A stretch of 64,000 nucleotides of DNA from the IMG/VR virus record IMGVR_UViG_3300027969_000044, positions 62,001-126,000 of that record; one strand, 5' to 3'. Positions 63,826 to 64,000 of this stretch are shown here, one piece after another. Every line of letters starts with the position of its first letter. Within the stretch, counting starts at the first letter, position 1. This DNA comes from a virus. The notes below the pieces were generated by a model that saw only the letters and a program-made list of their open reading frames with translations, made no database searches and was not told the DNA's origin. The translations under genes and the position numbers were made by a program.

Positions 63826-64000
63826 ATGACCGGCGCATCCGAAGCAACCTTACAAGAACTCTTAGCTGTTAATAAAGCCACGGCGGCGGCAATTCAACAA
63901 CTTGCAACAAAAGGCGGCGCTAGTGGTGGAGCACCTTCAGGAGGCGGAGGAGGCAGTTCCGCGCCAGATCCAAAAGGCCCAGGAATATTCAGTAAAGCTC
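63826..64000 (+). CDS. N-terminal part of a Gly/Ala-rich protein (partial)
   Basis: The visible 58 residues start at the ATG at 63826, preceded by AGGA. An amphipathic helix (ATLQELLAVNKATAAAIQQL) is followed by a Gly/Ser/Pro-rich stretch (GGASGGAPSGGGGGSSAPD). The gene continues beyond the window. Divergent from the gp26-family gene, it could be a tail or tape-measure related protein, because tape measure genes often neighbour tail chaperones. That is only a guess from position. Confidence 0.5.
   Translation, partial: MTGASEATLQELLAVNKATAAAIQQLATKGGASGGAPSGGGGGSSAPDPKGPGIFSKA

Overview
The window is part of the genome of a large T4-type tailed phage (contractile-tail myovirus). The evidence is a set of T4 core genes: the late sigma factor gp55, recombination nuclease gp47/gp46, RNase H, and baseplate proteins gp5, gp6, gp25, gp53 and gp26. 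Several short conserved unknown genes and the T4-type late promoter (NATAAATA) resemble those of T4-like phages of marine and freshwater bacteria. No photosynthesis gene, tRNA, integrase or insertion sequence was seen, so the host cannot be named.

Region 1 (1-18,385, + strand) is a tightly packed metabolic and replication array in which most genes overlap by 1-30 bases. It holds much of a 7-deazaguanine DNA modification pathway: the base-exchange enzyme DpdA, GTP cyclohydrolase I (FolE), a divergent QueD-like protein and QueE; QueC is not in the window. Between these lie sugar and nucleotide genes: a GT-B glycosyltransferase, a short UDP-sugar dehydrogenase-like protein, two cupins, a heptose-type kinase and nucleotidyltransferase as separate genes, a phosphoribosyltransferase, a MazG-like pyrophosphatase and a HIT protein. 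The array ends with RNase H, a MoxR-type AAA+ ATPase paired with a metallopeptidase/VWA protein, and small unknown genes. Strong sigma70-like promoters precede the cyclohydrolase and the ATPase/VWA genes. A bidirectional terminator at 18,384-18,413 closes the array.

Region 2 (18,417-56,548, - strand) is the baseplate and tail-fibre block. Read from right to left it encodes a probable tube-cap/baseplate protein, gp53, a large hub-associated protein, a gp5-like spike carrying a C-terminal lambda-R-like muramidase, gp25, gp6, a 4,855-residue giant protein, a collagen-like protein with an apparently complete type 1 copper site, a structural protein, four paralogous fibres and a glycine-rich adhesin.

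Region 3 (56,549-64,000) starts with divergent promoters and then gp55, gp47, gp46, a histone H1-like small protein and a GIY-YIG nuclease on the + strand. A decayed small gene and about 350 bases of hairpin-rich non-coding DNA follow, ending in a late promoter. On the - strand is a gp26-family baseplate/tail chaperone gene with a textbook -1 frameshift signal: a U UUU UUC heptamer, a 6-base spacer and a perfect 10-bp stem. It would add a 76-residue conserved-looking extension that has no start codon of its own. This is the most striking observation in the window.

Together the genes suggest three things: DNA chemically altered to escape host nucleases, late transcription driven by gp55 from NATAAATA boxes, and an elaborate host-contact apparatus built from duplicated fibres and fold modules usually seen in adhesins and copper proteins.
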